Shown: positions 55,135 to 64,000 of the stretch, in pieces
Layout: each line of letters begins with the position of its first letter
Numbering within the stretch: the first letter of the stretch is position 1
Assembly (NCBI RefSeq): GCF_004210305.1
Contig: NZ_SCFB01000001.1
Span: 94,652-158,651 of the forward strand
Source: Candidatus Finniella inopinata
Lineage (GTDB): Bacteria; Pseudomonadota; Alphaproteobacteria; Paracaedibacterales; CAIULA01
Direction: 5' to 3'
DNA length: 64,000 bases
Position numbers and translations under genes: made by a program
Notes under the pieces: generated by a model
The model's input: only the letters and a program-made list of their open reading frames with translations
Databases searched by the model: none
Told to the model about the DNA's origin: nothing

Positions 55135-56099
55135 TGGACCGTATAATTTTAGTAACCGGGGGCGCTGGCTATATTGGTAGTCATGTTTGCTGTTACTTAA
55201 AACAACAAGGCTGGAATCCGGTTTGCTTTGATAATTTTTCAACGGGCCATGAATGGGCTGTCAAGTATGGTCCCTTGGTTAAAGGGGATCTTTTAAACCC
55301 CCATGATATTTACGAAGCCATCCAAGAGCATAAGCCCCTGGCAGTGATGCATTTGGCGTCATTTATTCAGGTGGGGGAATCGGTCAAAGATCCTTTGAAA
55401 TATTACCAAAATAATGTGACTGGCATGATTAACCTGTTGAACGCTATGAGGGAAGGGCATGTTCCTTACATGATCTTCTCTAGTTCAGCGGCCGTTTATG
55501 GTAACCCGGAATATACCCCTATTGATGAAAAGAACCCTTGTCATCCCATTAACCCTTATGGCCATAGCAAACTGATGATTGAACAGATACTAAAGGATTG
55601 TGCCCAGGCTTACGGGATTCGGTCCATTAGTTTGCGGTATTTCAACGCAGCCGGCGCTGCCCCTGAAGAAGGGTTAGGCGAAGCCCATGAACCTGAATCT
55701 CATCTCATCCCCTTAATGATTCAAGCAGCCCAGAAGGGGACGTTCTTGAAAGTATTTGGTAATGATTATGAAACGCGCGATGGGACATGCCTGCGTGATT
55801 ACATTCATATTCTTGATCTGGCGGATGCTCACTTGAAAGCCCTGGAATACTTACAAAAAGGGGGAGAGACGGCGTCTCTTAATTTAGGGAGTGGCCATGG
55901 GACGACGAATTTAGAAATGATTCAGCTTTTGGAAAAATTGTTTGGAGCTAGGGTTCCGTTTGAATATGGTAATAGACGCGAGGGTGATCCAGCTGAATTG
56001 GTCAGCAGCTATGATAAAGCGAAAGAGATTTTGGGGTGGAACCCCACTCGGCCAATTGAACAAATTTTAAATGATGCCTGGAAATGGAGTGAAAAATAA
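55134..56099 (+). CDS. galE: UDP-glucose 4-epimerase
   Basis: A 321-residue extended SDR that interconverts UDP-glucose and UDP-galactose. NAD-binding TGGAGYIGSH (8-17), catalytic Y142xxxK146 (NPYGHSKLM), the Ser loop FSSSAAVYGNP and the substrate loop LRYFNAAGAAPEEGLGEAHEPESHL (about 180-200) are typical. It overlaps the methyltransferase by one base. It supplies galactose donors for envelope glycans. Confidence 0.94.
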   Translation: MDRIILVTGGAGYIGSHVCCYLKQQGWNPVCFDNFSTGHEWAVKYGPLVKGDLLNPHDIYEAIQEHKPLAVMHLASFIQVGESVKDPLKYYQNNVTGMINLLNAMREGHVPYMIFSSSAAVYGNPEYTPIDEKNPCHPINPYGHSKLMIEQILKDCAQAYGIRSISLRYFNAAGAAPEEGLGEAHEPESHLIPLMIQAAQKGTFLKVFGNDYETRDGTCLRDYIHILDLADAHLKALEYLQKGGETASLNLGSGHGTTNLEMIQLLEKLFGARVPFEYGNRREGDPAELVSSYDKAKEILGWNPTRPIEQILNDAWKWSEK

Positions 56100-56103
56100 G
56101 CTT

Positions 56104-57747
56104 ATGGCTAAAAATTTATGTAATGCCTTTTTAAGTACCATTTTTTTTCTTATCCTGCTTACTTTCTATTTAAGTTTGGTTGTTTATCTAGATAACACCA
56201 ACATTGCTACTGGTAACGGTTTGTATAAGGCAGTTGACGTTTTGGGGTGGGAAAAAGGGACCCGCTTCGTTGTTGACAGTGGGGGATTACTGTATGCATT
56301 CGGTATGGGTATGTTAGCAAAGCTGATACCCGACCAATGGGTTACTTTTTACGGGGTGGTAACTAATTTCATCAGCTATCGAAAGCTGGCTTTGATACAC
56401 AGCATTTTCGGGGCGTTGGCTAGTACCTCCATTTTGATTTTTGCCTATCAGATAACCCGCGATCGCCTTTTATCAACCAGCATTGCGTTGTTGCACGCCG
56501 TCTCAGCCTTTATCTTGGTCAACAGCATTACATCTGAAGATATCATGCCAGGCTACTTTTTCTTTTGCCTTAGCTTCTTGTTCTTCTACCAGGCAATAAT
56601 AACTGATTCCAAACGCCTTTATTTGACATTAACAACATTCAGCGTGCTAGGGGCGATGTTTCTCCATTGGACCTTATTCCCGCCCATAATTTGTACATAT
56701 GGATTGGTGGGGTTGTGGCTTTGTTTTAAAGAGAAAGGATATATCAGGCTTTTTGTTGAACAACTGTTCCTATTTTCGGGTCTGATCGGACTTTTTGTTC
56801 TTTCATCTAATTTTCTTGTTGCGAGCCATTTTAAATCTAAACTTCGTTTTTTCGATCTTCTTTTCCCGAATAAAGCGGGTCCCGGTTCGTGGGTGGGATT
56901 TTGTTGGCATAAGTTTGAAAGTTTATACTTGGGCGTTGGAAATTTTTTGGTGGGGGGACAGAATGTGGCTACTTTTTCGGGTGTCTCTGGCCACACCATC
57001 ATTCGCACAGTTTTTTCCTGGGCTTTGACATTTCTTTGTTTAGGCGTTTCTATTCATATCCTCAGGAAGGATACCTTTGAAAAATATAAAATCTTAGCCT
57101 CCATGGGGCTAGGCGTGTTTATCTTTGGACAGCTTCAGAACATGTATGGTCAACCTCAAGATCCTCAATTTCAAATTCAACCAATGTTTATCGTGACGGT
57201 TAGTTTGATTCTTTTGTCTTTAGGCCAAAAATGGAAAGTAGCCTTGAGAGTAGCCCTACCCATATTAGTCGTTTTAGTGGGGTTTGATAATGTTCTGGCC
57301 TTTAAGCAATCTAAAGGTGCTGACAGCCAGGCCGTCAAAGGATTCAAAGAGTTTCGAGAGCTTTTCCCAAAAGAAAAGACCAAAATTGTTCATTTAGCTT
57401 ATGAAGGATGGTCACCTTGGTTAATGATTTTCGATTACCAAGGAGATTTCACAATTTATTTAGAGGACGTATCTTGTCTTAATACGCCCTTTCAATTTTC
57501 TCCGGGCATTTGTGTAAAACAAGCGGCAGATCAAATTATGCAGGAAATAAATTCGGCTATGGAACGGGGAAAACGAGTGATCGCAACCACACCTTGGATT
57601 GAACCTGACTATATGGATGCCTTGCAGTCTCAAAATTTGACTAAGCAGCAAGTTAATGAGTTAAAAGAAATATTGCTCAGCCACTATAAAATAAAGAAAA
57701 CTCATACTTTGTTGTGGGGCCAGTTTGCCGAGATAGAAAGGAAATAG
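56104..57747 (+). CDS. Polytopic membrane protein, GT-C-type glycosyltransferase-like
   Basis: About 547 residues from ATG 56104. An earlier ATG at 56071 lies inside galE. It has around ten to twelve hydrophobic helices, for example AFLSTIFFLILLTFYLSLVV near the N-terminus and ALRVALPILVVLVGF later. A soluble C-terminal part is acidic and contains YEGWSPWLMIFDYQGDF. The layout and a first periplasmic loop with acidic residues recall PMT/ArnT-type GT-C enzymes, but no diagnostic motif is visible. The next gene encodes a polyprenyl-phosphate glycosyltransferase-like protein that would provide lipid-linked sugars, which supports the guess. Confidence 0.55.
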   Translation: MAKNLCNAFLSTIFFLILLTFYLSLVVYLDNTNIATGNGLYKAVDVLGWEKGTRFVVDSGGLLYAFGMGMLAKLIPDQWVTFYGVVTNFISYRKLALIHSIFGALASTSILIFAYQITRDRLLSTSIALLHAVSAFILVNSITSEDIMPGYFFFCLSFLFFYQAIITDSKRLYLTLTTFSVLGAMFLHWTLFPPIICTYGLVGLWLCFKEKGYIRLFVEQLFLFSGLIGLFVLSSNFLVASHFKSKLRFFDLLFPNKAGPGSWVGFCWHKFESLYLGVGNFLVGGQNVATFSGVSGHTIIRTVFSWALTFLCLGVSIHILRKDTFEKYKILASMGLGVFIFGQLQNMYGQPQDPQFQIQPMFIVTVSLILLSLGQKWKVALRVALPILVVLVGFDNVLAFKQSKGADSQAVKGFKEFRELFPKEKTKIVHLAYEGWSPWLMIFDYQGDFTIYLEDVSCLNTPFQFSPGICVKQAADQIMQEINSAMERGKRVIATTPWIEPDYMDALQSQNLTKQQVNELKEILLSHYKIKKTHTLLWGQFAEIERK

Positions 57748-57753
57748 GGATTT

Positions 57754-58686
57754 ATGGATAAGGCCAAATATTCTTTTGTGATTCCCATTTTTAACGAAGA
57801 AAAAGTTCTGCATAAGCTGTTCGAACGTCTAGAGGACACCCTTGGTAAGTTGGATGGTTCAGCAGAAATAATATCGGTTGATGATGGCAGTTCGGATAAC
57901 AGCTATGAACTGTTGCAACAACAATTTCAAAAAGATAGCCGTTTTAAAGTTTTGAAATTTTCCAGGAATTTTGGTCACCAAAATGCGGTAACGGCCGGTC
58001 TTGATCAGGCTGATGGGGAAGCGGTCATTATTATGGATGCTGATTTGCAAGACCCCCCCGAAGTTGTTTTTGATTTAATTAAACAATGGCAAGCTGGATT
58101 TGATGTTGTACACGCCGTTCGCCAAAGCCGACAAGGAGAAACCTGGTTCAAACTAGCGACAGCGAACCTTTTTTATCGTTTTCTTGAAAAAATCACCGAG
58201 ACAAAAATTGTACGGAACGCAGGGGATTTTCGCTTGATGGATCGTAAAGTTGTTGAAGCCTTTCGCCAGTTGAGAGAACAGCACCGTTTTTTACGCGGAT
58301 TATCATGCTGGGTGGGTTTTAAGCAGGGGTGTGTTCTGTACGAGCGTCATGCGCGTTTTGCTGGAGAAACAAAGTATCCTTTAAGAAAAATGTTAAAATT
58401 GGCCGTTAATGCGATTACGTCTTTTTCAGATTGGCCCTTGCGATTATCTTTTTTGGTTGGATCAGTGATTTCTGTTTTATCGATGCTAGCGATCATGGGG
58501 ATTATTACAGCTAAATTGTTTACGGATTTCTTTATTCCTGGGTGGACATCAGTTGTCGTCATTTTGACCTTCTTTAATGGTATTATCATGATGATGCTGG
58601 GGTTAATGGGCGTGTATATCGGAAAGATTTTTCAGGAAATAAAAGGGCGCCCTTTGTATATTGTTGAAACAAAACATGGATTGTAG
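57754..58686 (+). CDS. Family-2 glycosyltransferase, polyprenyl-phosphate type (DPM1/GtrB/ArnC-like)
   Basis: A 310-residue protein. GT-A domain: YSFVIPIFNEEKVLHKL, ISVDDGSSDNSYELLQ, LKFSRNFGHQNAVTAGLDQA and catalytic DxD IIMDADLQDPPE. It ends with two transmembrane helices (LSFLVGSVISVLSMLAIMG and GIIMMMLGLMGVYIGKIF) and the family ending GRPLYIVETK. Such enzymes load a sugar onto undecaprenyl phosphate for periplasmic glycosylation, likely by the preceding membrane protein. Start 6 bp after that gene. Confidence 0.88.
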   Translation: MDKAKYSFVIPIFNEEKVLHKLFERLEDTLGKLDGSAEIISVDDGSSDNSYELLQQQFQKDSRFKVLKFSRNFGHQNAVTAGLDQADGEAVIIMDADLQDPPEVVFDLIKQWQAGFDVVHAVRQSRQGETWFKLATANLFYRFLEKITETKIVRNAGDFRLMDRKVVEAFRQLREQHRFLRGLSCWVGFKQGCVLYERHARFAGETKYPLRKMLKLAVNAITSFSDWPLRLSFLVGSVISVLSMLAIMGIITAKLFTDFFIPGWTSVVVILTFFNGIIMMMLGLMGVYIGKIFQEIKGRPLYIVETKHGL

Positions 58687-58799
58687 GCCCTTTTAATGCG
58701 GAAGCCGGAACAACGAACCTTCTAATTCTCGATCGATTGCGCCTGCTGCCATTTTAGCCTAGAGTGAATCCAAATTCAGCGTTATAAAAGTAAGATTTT

Positions 58800-60005
58800 T
58801 TGTCCACAGATCATAATGCATCCGCTAACAATCGCAGCTTATGGGGCATCGCTTGGATGAGCCTTTGCTGGACCACGGCTTCAATGATGGTCTTTACACT
58901 GCTTCCAACCTTTTTGTGTGATGTATTGGGGGCCAGCAAGACAGCCTTGGGCCTGATTGAAGGCATGGCTGTCTTCTGTGCTTTTGCTGCAAAAGTTGGC
59001 TCTGGAATCCTAAGTGATTATTGGAAAAGCCGTAAGCCTCTTATTATGTGGGGGACGTTTTTCAGCATCTTGGTAAAAGTTTTGTTTGCCCTGGCTAGCA
59101 GCGTTACGTGGGTTTTTGTGGCTCGGTCTGTTGACCGATTGAGCAAGGGTATTCGTTCTGCACCAACGGACGCGCTTATCGCGGATTTATCGCCCCGTGA
59201 TCAACAGGGAAGAAGCTATGGTCTGCGCTATAGCCTTTATGCCCTGGGCGCAGTTTTAGGGGGCTGTATTGCAGCCTTAACAATGCGTCTATCCAATGAC
59301 AACTACAGGTTGGTTTTTTGGTTATCGACGATCCCTGCGGCTATCGCCTTCATTGTACTATGGGTTGTTGTGAAGGCGCCTGCTTTATCGGCCCCTGGGG
59401 CGCCTTCTAAAAAGTGGCAATGGCGGCAGGCCTATGATATGCCGATGATTTTTTGGCAACTGTTGGGCGTATCCTTTTTATTAATGTTGGCTCGGTTTAG
59501 TGAAGCCTTTTTGACCTTACGCGCCAAGGATTTAGGGTGGTCGTTGGCTATGCTGCCCTTGCTGATGGTGGGGTATGACCTGATCAATGCCGGCGTCGCT
59601 TTGCCGATTGGAAAACTTGCCGACAGGTACGACAGAAAAACATTATTGCTGTTCGGGATTGTCGTTTTGGCAGGGGTTAACGTTCTTATCCTAACTTGGC
59701 ATAGTGCCTGGGGAATGGCCTTTGCCATGTTATTTGCCGGCCTTCATATGGGTATGACTCAAGGCTTAATAGCCACCCTGGTGGCAGAAAACACCTTGAA
59801 GGACCTAAGAGGAACCGCGTTTGCGTTATATTATTTGACCAGCGGCATTGCTGTGCTAATTGGGAACTATATTGCGGGTTTTTTAGCCGATTATCATGGC
59901 AACACGGTGGCTTCGTTCGGGGGCGGGTTGCTGTTTAGTACCCTGTCCGCCCTTTATTTGTTTTGGGTTATCAGAAATCAAAAAAGATCCCGAACGACTT
60001 CTTAA
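58800..60005 (+). CDS. MFS transporter
   Basis: A 401-residue protein with 12 hydrophobic segments. [21 protein letters not shown] and [17 protein letters not shown] (motif A) are typical of a bacterial MFS_1 group. [21 protein letters not shown] is its conserved helix 4-5 loop, and [13 protein letters not shown] the second motif A. Start taken at TTG 58800; ATG 58857 (MSLCWTTAS) is possible but would cut into helix 1. Its stop overlaps by 3-4 bp the end of the pirin remnant on the opposite strand. Substrate unknown. Confidence 0.8.
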   Translation: MSTDHNASANNRSLWGIAWMSLCWTTASMMVFTLLPTFLCDVLGASKTALGLIEGMAVFCAFAAKVGSGILSDYWKSRKPLIMWGTFFSILVKVLFALASSVTWVFVARSVDRLSKGIRSAPTDALIADLSPRDQQGRSYGLRYSLYALGAVLGGCIAALTMRLSNDNYRLVFWLSTIPAAIAFIVLWVVVKAPALSAPGAPSKKWQWRQAYDMPMIFWQLLGVSFLLMLARFSEAFLTLRAKDLGWSLAMLPLLMVGYDLINAGVALPIGKLADRYDRKTLLLFGIVVLAGVNVLILTWHSAWGMAFAMLFAGLHMGMTQGLIATLVAENTLKDLRGTAFALYYLTSGIAVLIGNYIAGFLADYHGNTVASFGGGLLFSTLSALYLFWVIRNQKRSRTTS

Positions 60006-60127
60006 CTCGGTAAGGGGATGAACTCAACAGCATCACCTGGTACTCTGGGGAAGTTGCCATTAGCCCAGTCCATTTTTGCTTTCTCCAGTCGTTCTTTTGA
60101 ACTTGAAACAAAATTCCAATCGATAAA
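60002..60127 (-). pseudogene. C-terminal fragment of a pirin-family protein, truncated by a Tn3-family transposon
   Basis: The minus strand reads [18 protein letters not shown], then [20 protein letters not shown] and LPS with TAA at 60002-60004. Pirin proteins end with (W)WNFVSSS-x-ER-(I/L)-x-x-AK-x-DW...(F)P-x-VPGD-x-EFIPLP, so this is the last 42 or so residues of one. The rest should lie beyond the right end of the transposon, outside the window. Confidence 0.72.
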
Positions 60128-60169
60128 GGCCTTCCAGCCTTTAACCCTCCATTTTTCCGACACGTATAG
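60128..60169 (+). repeat. Tn3-family left terminal inverted repeat
   Basis: 42 bp (beginning ggccttccagcctttaaccc, ending cacgtatag) identical to the reverse complement of 63959-64000. Tn3-type repeats are usually near 38 bp, so the outer few bases (palindromic ggcc) may belong to the flank. Confidence 0.88.
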
Positions 60170-60176
60170 ATCTCTA

Positions 60177-60797
60177 CTATAATTCTTTTATTTTTAGACT
60201 TCTCTTGTTTATATAAGTGTTTAGGGCAATATGATTAGTATATCCAAGTACTTTTGCCATCTTCCTCATAGAGAGTCCATATCCCAAAAGTTCTTTGATT
60301 TTTTCTATGTCCTTATCAAACTTGCTTTTTTGAATGGTCCCCTTTGGCTTCCCCAAAATCTGCCCGCCTCTTTTTTTACAGGCTAGGGCATCTTTTGTTC
60401 TTAGGCTGATCAAATCTCTTTCTAATTCTGAGAACAAAGAGAACAGCGTCAACGTGACTTTTGAATTCATGTCCTGTTGGCTGATATCTAAATTTTGTTT
60501 CAGAATAATGACCCGAATGTTTTGGTGAAGCAGCGCATTGACCAATGAAATAACTTCTGTTGTGCTTCGACCCAGCCTGCTCAGTTCCGTCACCATCAGG
60601 GTATCTGTTTCATTGAGCTTTTCCAAAAGTTCGTCGATGCGTCGTTGCTTACTTGTTTTACGAGAAGAGATGGTAATTTCAACAAACTCATCAATGGACA
60701 AGGATTTTTTCCTGGCAAATTCAAGTAGGGATAATTTTTGATGATTCAGGTCCTGTTTGTCAGTAGAAGCTCGTAAATAAGCGACGATTTTGCTCAT
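60177..60797 (-). CDS. tnpR: Serine recombinase (resolvase) of the Tn3-family element
   Basis: 206 residues. Catalytic Ser is S11 in [11 protein letters not shown]. The LSRLGRS and [17 protein letters not shown] segments of the resolvase catalytic domain follow, with the C-terminal HTH (about 165-200, [23 protein letters not shown]). It resolves cointegrates at a res site, presumably 60798-60935, and usually represses tnpA. Start ATG at 60797. Confidence 0.88.
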   Translation of the reverse strand: MSKIVAYLRASTDKQDLNHQKLSLLEFARKKSLSIDEFVEITISSRKTSKQRRIDELLEKLNETDTLMVTELSRLGRSTTEVISLVNALLHQNIRVIILKQNLDISQQDMNSKVTLTLFSLFSELERDLISLRTKDALACKKRGGQILGKPKGTIQKSKFDKDIEKIKELLGYGLSMRKMAKVLGYTNHIALNTYINKRSLKIKEL

Positions 60798-60935
60798 AAA
60801 ATAGACCTGTTAAGCGTTAACGTCATTTTAGATAAAAAACAATCCAATTTGTATTCCTCTTTTAATGTGTTTTAATGGCCCATTACGAAGGCCCTCTAAC
60901 GGCCGTTATGAAACAACCAAAGTAGAGGACTTTTA
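60798..60935. promoter_or_regulatory. Divergent tnpR/tnpA interval, putative res site
   Basis: 138 bp between the divergent resolvase and transposase genes, where Tn3-type elements carry the res site and both promoters. It has dyads, including TAACGGCCGTTA (60897-60908, perfect) and TTAAGCGTTAA (about 60812), and AGTAGAGGAC as SD for tnpA. Individual resolvase-binding subsites cannot be assigned by eye. Confidence 0.5.
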
Positions 60936-63900
60936 ATGGAATATATAGACAAAAGACTTTCCGTTTTATCCGAGTTAGAAGAATTTGCCTTTTATGGCTT
61001 TCCGGACTTTAACGATGAATAGCGTTCAACCTATTTTGCCTTCGAAGACAAAGAGTGGGAGCTGGTTTCAAAATGCTCATCTCTGCACGCCAAGGTGGCC
61101 TGTGCTCTCCAAATCGGTTATTTCAAGGCCAAGAAAATTTTCTTTCGGTTCTCCCTTCACAAAATTCCAAAAGAGGATCTCGACTTTATTTTGTCACGAT
61201 ATTTTACAGAACAATCCCTTAAAACATTCCAGATTACAAAATACGAATACTATTTCCAGCGAGACGCCATCAGCCAACTATTTGAGTATAAACTTTGGTC
61301 CAACGAGTTTTCACTCCAGCTTTACAATCGTGCCAAAATAAGTGTTAAACGCGATATCAGCCCTCATTTTATTGCCTACGAGCTTTTGGATTTTTTGCAG
61401 ACCCAAAAGATCGTGCGGCCGGGATATTCGACGCTTCAAAAAGTTATAAGTCAAACGCTGACGGAAGAGAGAATCCGCCTTAAATCTTGTTTGCAGCAGC
61501 ATCTTACAGACTCTCATAGAGAAAGCCTGAATCAACTGATTAAAAAGGAAAACACCCTGTCGGAACTGGCTGCCCTCAAGCAAGACGCCAAAAACTTTAA
61601 ACTTTCTATGATGCGTCTTGAAATCAAGAAACATGACACCCTGAAACCCTTGCACGCTGTAGCCCAAGCGATTCTGCCCCATCTGGACATTTCCCAGCAA
61701 AACATTACCTACTATGCCAGTTTGATCCATCACTACACGATCTACGAATTAGAACAGTTTGATATTGAGCAAACCTACCTCTACCTTTTGTGCTATATCC
61801 TGAGACGCCACCAACAAATCAACGACAACCTGGTAGAATCTCTGGATTTCAACGTCAAAAAACTGGAAAAAGAAATAAAAGAAAAGGCAAAGAACCAGGC
61901 AGCACAAGACCAAGGAAACCATGATAAACAGGTTGGCCAACTGATACTTTTATATGTTGATGATGGGGTAAACAAGGACGTCATCCATCAAAAAGCCTTT
62001 AAAATTTTGCCAAAGGAATCGATTCGTACCATTGGCGAAAAATTGGTAAAAAAACAAAACCGTAAGCAAGATCCCAAATGGAAGGAAAGGGATAAAGCGG
62101 CCCTTCAGTATGTTCATAACCTTCGCCCCCTATTCATGAAAATTGATTTTGAAAGCTCTATTTCCGACAATCCTTTGTTGAAAGCGATGCAGTGGATGAA
62201 GGAAGTTTTCACAAAGAAACAATCCCTGGCCCAACAGCCTTTTAGTGCCTTTCCGCGTGGGTTGATTTCAAAACGCCTCGAACCGTATCTGATGACGACT
62301 GACGATAAGGAGAACTCCACTATGTTGGCCAACCGTTTTGAAATGCTTGTTTACCAACAACTTTCCAAACAGATGGAAACGGGGGCCCTCTTCGTTAAAG
62401 ACAGCATCCGTCACCGACCTTTTGCTGATGACCTGGTGTCTTTAAAAGATAAAAAGAAAATACTAAAAGACCTGGATATCCCTTGGATGAGAATCCCAGT
62501 TAAGAAACAATTGACTTCACTTTTTAAAGAGCTGCAGACACTTTTGCTTGAGTTCGATAATAAACTCAAAAAGGGCGAAATCAAACACCTAAAGTACAAC
62601 GCCGTTACGAAAAAAGTGCTGTGGGTCAAGCCAAAATTTGTTGCTGAAGAAAACACAACCGAAACGAAAACTTTTTACAAAAATCTCCCCGTTTTGGACA
62701 TTGCCGATATCTTACGGTTCGCCCATGAAAGAACAGGTTTTTTGTCAGACTTTATCCCTTTACAACAGCGCTATAACAAAAAAGATCTTAATATCGACGA
62801 CCTTATTGCGGTGATTCTTTCCCAGGGTTTGGGCATAGGAAACCACAAAATGGCCCAAACCAGTGACGTTTCTTACGCCATTCTTGAAGACAATTATCAG
62901 CAATATCTGCGTTTAGGAACCCTTCGAAATAGCAACATGAGACTTGTGAATGCAGCTTCTACTCTCGACATTTTTTCTCATTATACATTTGATAATCTCC
63001 AAGCCCTTTTTGGAGCCCTCGATGGACAGAAGTTTGAAGCCATGACGCCGACAGCCAAAGCCCGCCATTCCCGAAAGTATTTTGCCAAAGGGCGGGGCGT
63101 TGTCGCCTATACCTTGTTGTCCAACCACATTCCTATCCAATCGGAAGTGATTGGGGCCCACGAGCATGAAAGCTCTTTTGTTTTTGATATCTGGTACAAA
63201 AACACATCGCTCCTTACTCCAACTATCCTAACAGGAGACATGCACAGCAGAAATAAAGCCAATTTTTCCATTTTGCATTGGTTTGGCGCGGATTTTAGAC
63301 CCAGTTTGAAAAACCTGAAAGCTGAATTAACAAACATTTATGCGCCTAAAGAAGTCTCACGTTACAAAAAGTTTATAGTGCAACCGACAGGGCAAATTGA
63401 TAAACAGCTGATCCTAGATGAAAAAGACAACATCGACCAAATCGTGGCCACACTGGCTTTAAAAGAAATGAGTCAAAGCACCTTGATCAAAAAATTATGT
63501 GCGTTGCCGTCCTCCAATAAAACACGCCAAGCTGTGTTTGAATTTAACAAGCTGATACAAAGCATCTACACCTTAAAATGCATTTTGAATCCTCAGATTT
63601 TAGTTGATGTGCACCGGTCACAAAATCGCATCGAATCATATCACACCTTACGCGCTGCCATTGCAAAAGCAGGAGGTCGAAAAGCCCTGCTTGGACAAAC
63701 GGATATTGAGATGGAGATCAGCAATCAATGCGGTCGGCTAATCGCCTTGGCCATCATTTACTATAATATGTGCCTCCATTCCTGTTACTTGAACAAGCAT
63801 CCAGGCCAAAAGGCTTTAAAATTTCTCAAAAAGTCATCATCCGTTGCTTGGCAACACGTTCATTTTACGGGTCATTTTACTTTCTACGGCACTATAAACA

Positions 63901-63941
63901 AAATTGATATCAACAAAATTATTGAAGATATTGAGTTCTAA
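60936..63941 (+). pseudogene. tnpA: Tn3-family transposase TnpA with an in-frame amber codon at codon 29
   Basis: The natural start is ATG 60936 behind GAGG. The frame reads MEYIDKRLSVLSELEEFAFY, then GFPDFNDE, TAG (61020-61022), then RSTYFAFEDKEWELV continuing in the same frame to the next open stretch. Tn3 transposases begin with this region (L-x-x-...-Y-Y-F/T-x-x-x-E-x-x-L), so the stop interrupts a genuine N-terminal domain, probably by CAG to TAG. A GTG at 61095 could start a shortened 948-residue protein. The DDE triad is present: Asp in GALDGQKFEA, Asp in LTGDMHSRNK and Glu in NRIESYHTLRA. Full length would be about 1001 codons. Whether suppression occurs is unknown. Confidence 0.85.
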
Positions 63942-63958
63942 ATTTATAATAATTCATA

Positions 63959-64000
63959 CTATACGTGTCGGAAAAATGGAGGGTTAAAGGCTGGAAGGCC
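63959..64000 (-). repeat. Tn3-family right terminal inverted repeat
   Basis: Perfect inverted copy of 60128-60169, running to the last base of the window, so its true outer end may lie just outside. Confidence 0.85.

Larger units (their letters stand above)
60128..64000 (+). mobile_element. Tn3-family transposon (at least 3873 bp)
   Basis: Bounded by 42-bp perfect inverted repeats, 60128-60169 and 63959-64000, the latter touching the window edge. It carries a serine resolvase (minus), a putative res interval, and a large TnpA (plus), the Tn3 arrangement with divergent genes. No passenger gene is present. It interrupts a pirin gene. If the outer end is at 60128, the 5-bp target duplication would be ataaa (60123-60127). 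Confidence 0.85.

Noticed and set aside
61311-61733. Minus-strand frame of 140 codons inside tnpA
   Set aside because: Antisense shadow of the transposase. A passenger gene in this position is unlikely.
1-64000. CRISPR arrays, rRNA genes, prophage modules
   Set aside because: No regularly spaced direct repeats, no rRNA sequence and no phage structural or integrase gene was seen.

Overview
The window reads as chromosome from an alphaproteobacterium, most plausibly a host-associated or intracellular member of the Holosporales-like lineages (Odyssella/Paracaedibacter type). This is inference, with no rRNA to anchor it. The signs are an aerobic ubiquinone-using Gram-negative gene set (coq7, tolQRAB, dsbB, rodZ), moderately AT-rich DNA, several stand-alone secreted enzymes with Sec signal peptides (two TcdA/OCH1-type glycosyltransferases, a large S9-type serine peptidase, a trypsin-like protease, a lysophospholipase-like hydrolase), and many freshly broken genes and mobile-element scars.

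Layout. 1-5.0 kb: plus-strand surface-polysaccharide cluster (two GT-A-like glycosyltransferases, a nucleotide-sugar dehydrogenase, and the bifunctional GDP-mannose pyrophosphorylase/phosphomannose isomerase). 5.0-7.4 kb: a possible 42-residue membrane protein and an MHS-type transporter cut in two by an IS5-family element that uses a -1 frameshift. 7.4-11.4 kb: a palindromic intergenic repeat, tRNA-Arg(CCT), dnaB-def-map and rpsD. 11.4-19.3 kb: DedA-type protein, dsbB, coq7, a frameshifted alpha/beta hydrolase, mtaB, a higBA toxin-antitoxin pair with a perfect palindromic operator, ftsY and amn. 19.2-21.3 kb: a decayed IS110-like remnant and the first secreted glycosyltransferase. 21.3-25.9 kb: rodZ, qmcA-nfeD, rutE-like, cvpA, rnd. 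26-37.8 kb: secreted S9 peptidase, secreted trypsin-like protease, ald, aroK, secreted hydrolase, ruvAB, M23 peptidase and the second secreted glycosyltransferase. 37.9-45.7 kb: leuS, rluB-like gene, two secreted unknowns, and a Bcr-type exporter/HAD/class II aldolase group. 45.8-50.6 kb: a YbhGFSR-like ABC exporter operon with a frameshift in the ATPase. 50.8-58.7 kb: tolQRAB without pal directly downstream, followed by a methyltransferase, galE and membrane glycosylation genes. 58.8-64 kb: an MFS transporter, the tail of a pirin gene, and a complete-looking Tn3-family transposon whose 42-bp inverted repeats bound 60128-64000.

How it fits together. Housekeeping genes are intact and packed into short operons with 1-20 bp overlaps. 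Envelope glycan synthesis appears at both ends (1-5 kb and 54-58.7 kb). The accessory content is of two kinds: single secreted, potentially host-directed enzymes scattered between housekeeping operons, and lesions. I count six lesions: an IS-split transporter, two single-base-type frameshifts, a truncated pirin, an amber codon in the Tn3 transposase, and an IS110-like scar. No CRISPR array, rRNA operon or prophage was seen. The least explained items are the two secreted glycosyltransferases, the roughly 990-residue S9-type protein with its uncharacterised C-terminal region, and the Tn3 transposase with an in-frame amber stop at codon 29.
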